From Spirochaetaceae bacterium (GTDB lineage: Bacteria; Spirochaetota; Spirochaetia; Treponematales; Breznakiellaceae): a stretch of 7,914 nucleotides of DNA. The DNA lies in assembly GCA_031255655.1 (NCBI GenBank), contig JAIRSB010000199.1:1-7914 (forward strand). The letters are read 5' to 3'. The translations under genes and the position numbers were made by a program. The notes below the pieces were generated by a model that made no database searches, was not told the DNA's origin, and was given only the letters and a program-made list of their open reading frames with translations. Positions 6,167 through 7,914 of this stretch are shown here, piece by piece (positions within the stretch are counted from its first letter, which is position 1; each line of letters begins with the position of its first letter).

Positions 6167-7792
6167 TTACCAGCCGTACAAATCGTCGGAAAGCTTAAAC
6201 ACTATGACATTCGGCAGGCGGACAACACAGCCTTCAGCAGGGTAGGATGGCATAGAAGGCCATGCCTGAAGCGCTTCTTGAAGCTGTTGTTCGTTCGGGA
6301 ACGGATAGTTAAGACCTATAGTGCGCATGAAAGATAATCCATCAATCGGGGAACTTGTCCAAGCTCCCTGTAATCCCCAAAACGAACGCCCCACTATTTC
6401 ACCTTCAATGTAATTTCTTTTGAATTTATTGGCGGCGCGTATTTTACCGACAAAAACAACCGGAATAGTGTTTCCCGCATCTTGAAAGGGAACAAGCATC
6501 CTCGCGAAGTCCCCAGCAAGACGCACATCTTCCTGATACCGCATATAGTCGGAATAATACATTTGCGACCCAATTTGAGACTGATGTATGCCGATTATTA
6601 CGGACGCGGCGAATACGATAATGGAAAATATTTTTTTATAATGAACCACAAGATAGTAAAACATGAAACCCGCCGCAAAAGGCAGCGCGTACTGAGAACG
6701 CAATGGCGGAGAGTAAGCGCCCGCTATCGGGAGTACGCAGAATGTCAGCGGTATTCCCACGGCAGCCAAAATATACAACGCCCGCCGTCCAGCTTTTATG
6801 TTTTTGAAAGCTATATATATAGCCTGCGCTAAAAATAACACTACTACTGGAAGCAGATAGTTAAAACTGGATATGCGGGACCTGCCAAACATCAGATTAA
6901 AGAAATAACTTTTTATCGCGGTAAAATTCGATGTTGCTGGATCTTTTCCCCAGCGTATCATCCGGTCTATGTATCCGTTCTGCTGCGTCTTGTATATGAA
7001 TAAAAATAATCTGTTTATCAATAAATAGCTTACCAAAGCGACAATTAGGCAGATAAAAAGTTTTAGGCATAAAAAGCCGTATACTTTTTTATCATAATCT
7101 GAATTTTCCTGAATAAGGATGAAAGCGCTAAACACGGCAAAGCAGAAAAGCAGCAACATACTTTGGTAGCTTCCTACAAGCAACAGAAGCACTATGAATC
7201 CGCCAAGAATTTTCAACTTCTCATTGTCCATCAATCCCTTGTAAAGTAGGTATGTGATAATTGGGCATAAAAACAGCATGAACTGTGTGCCCCAACCCGG
7301 AAAATAAAACATTTCCAGCCAAACCTGCATCGTTGAGAATACGACGGCGAATGAAATAAGATAGCTGTTCACGCCCTGCTTGTTTGAGAATATGTTTATG
7401 AAATAACACCATTCGATTGCGACAAGTCCAAATAGGCAGAAACCTGAAAAATAACCCAGCCAGGGATTCATTTCTTTTATTTGAATAACAGAGAATAGTC
7501 TGCCGATTATATCCCCACCCCAACGCCCCATAGTCGCGCCGGTGCTGGGCCCACCGCCAGCGCCGTATCCGGCCATAACTAGTTCCGTATCGATTCCGAT
7601 GCTGTAAAACCAAAGTTTTATTCCGTACGTGCAGAACACGGCAAGCGCTATCGACGCTATCAACAGTAAATTCGCGCGGCAAAAATTCAAAAAGCCGTTT
7701 ATGCTCACCGGTTCTTTAAAATACGAAAGTTTTTTTGTTTCATCCGGCTTAAACATCGACTGAATATTGCAAAGAAGTGTTTTAACATTCAT
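6167..7792 (-). CDS. GtrII-type glucosyltransferase domain membrane protein
   Basis: From ATG 7792-7790 the protein is 541 residues; the frame extends up to GTG 7861 (564 residues), with further ATGs. AGGAG (complement of 7806-7810) lies 13 bases before ATG 7792, longer than ideal, so the start is uncertain. About eleven hydrophobic segments are visible (numbering from the longer form: 62-85, 133-158, 164-187, 193-209, 218-250, 261-290, 333-352, 360-382, 390-407, 410-426), then a soluble C-terminal tail of about 130 residues. The pattern, with D91, E93 and G112-R113-W114 in the first loop and GSYQSMLLLF at 230-239, matches the Glucos_trans_II (GtrII) family, which moves glucose from undecaprenyl-phosphate-glucose onto envelope polysaccharide. 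No gtrA or gtrB partner is in the window. The acceptor is unknown. It is transcribed towards rodZ. Confidence 0.75.
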   Translation of the reverse strand: MNVKTLLCNIQSMFKPDETKKLSYFKEPVSINGFLNFCRANLLLIASIALAVFCTYGIKLWFYSIGIDTELVMAGYGAGGGPSTGATMGRWGGDIIGRLFSVIQIKEMNPWLGYFSGFCLFGLVAIEWCYFINIFSNKQGVNSYLISFAVVFSTMQVWLEMFYFPGWGTQFMLFLCPIITYLLYKGLMDNEKLKILGGFIVLLLLVGSYQSMLLLFCFAVFSAFILIQENSDYDKKVYGFLCLKLFICLIVALVSYLLINRLFLFIYKTQQNGYIDRMIRWGKDPATSNFTAIKSYFFNLMFGRSRISSFNYLLPVVVLFLAQAIYIAFKNIKAGRRALYILAAVGIPLTFCVLPIAGAYSPPLRSQYALPFAAGFMFYYLVVHYKKIFSIIVFAASVIIGIHQSQIGSQMYYSDYMRYQEDVRLAGDFARMLVPFQDAGNTIPVVFVGKIRAANKFKRNYIEGEIVGRSFWGLQGAWTSSPIDGLSFMRTIGLNYPFPNEQQLQEALQAWPSMPSYPAEGCVVRLPNVIVFKLSDDLYGW

Positions 7793-7882
7793 ATATACTA
7801 TAATACTCCTAAATAACAGGCGGTACAAAATCGCCTTCATTTTTGGCGGCATCCAAGACACACCGCAACCAAATAATTTGAT

Positions 7883-7914
7883 TTGTTCAATACCCAGATT
7901 TGATTATTGAACAA
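7883..7914. repeat. 10-bp inverted repeat at the window edge
   Basis: TTGTTCAATA (7883-7892) and TATTGAACAA (7905-7914) are exact reverse complements separated by 12 bases. The repeat is about 90 bases upstream of the glucosyltransferase start, so it could be an operator or a terminator of a gene beyond the edge. The arms may extend outside the window. Confidence 0.5.

Noticed and set aside
1..7914. CRISPR array, rRNA or intact insertion sequence
   Set aside because: No regularly spaced direct repeats, no rRNA-like segments and no transposase frame with terminal inverted repeats were seen.

Overview
The window looks like a spirochaete chromosome, most likely a Treponema relative. The evidence is a radical-SAM/SPASM protein of the kind I know as the spirochaete-restricted 'spiro-SPASM' family, overlapped by a degenerate family-2 glycosyltransferase-like gene, and then tRNA-Leu(UAA), a LolA-like periplasmic protein and a RodZ-like helix-turn-helix membrane protein. 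No search could be run, so the taxonomic call rests on family recognition and gene order.

Positions 1 to about 1140 are visibly AT-rich accessory or decaying DNA. On the minus strand, about 1-290, lies the C-terminal part of an adenine-specific DNA methyltransferase gene of restriction-modification or BREX type, with one frameshift and its 3' end outside the window. It abuts a 5'-truncated, frameshifted serine recombinase of the Mpi DNA-invertase type on the plus strand (about 286-617). After a structured non-coding stretch (618-924) comes a tiny unit: a strong Shine-Dalgarno, an ATG at 938, a Cys-rich C-terminus ending at 1101 and a perfect 14-bp hairpin immediately after it. The Cys-rich part is not in frame with that ATG; one base appears to be missing. 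Its place just upstream of a radical-SAM/SPASM gene makes it a candidate modified-peptide precursor, or its remnant.

Positions 1279-3853 hold the radical-SAM/SPASM protein, with a nucleotidyltransferase-like N-terminal domain, and the overlapping glycosyltransferase-like gene. They are probably translationally coupled and may act together in modifying a cell-surface or sugar-linked product. That role is inferred.

Positions 3854-4151 are non-coding, with several small dyads and a good tRNA promoter. tRNA-Leu(UAA) is followed 24 bases later by lolA-like and then rodZ-like genes, forming a probable tRNA-mRNA unit concerned with envelope biogenesis and cell shape. A T11-G14 homopolymer block and a perfect 17-bp palindrome separate rodZ from a convergent gene.

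Positions 6167 to about 7792 on the minus strand encode a polytopic GtrII-type glucosyltransferase-domain protein, probably an envelope glycan-decorating enzyme. A 10-bp inverted repeat ends exactly at the window edge.
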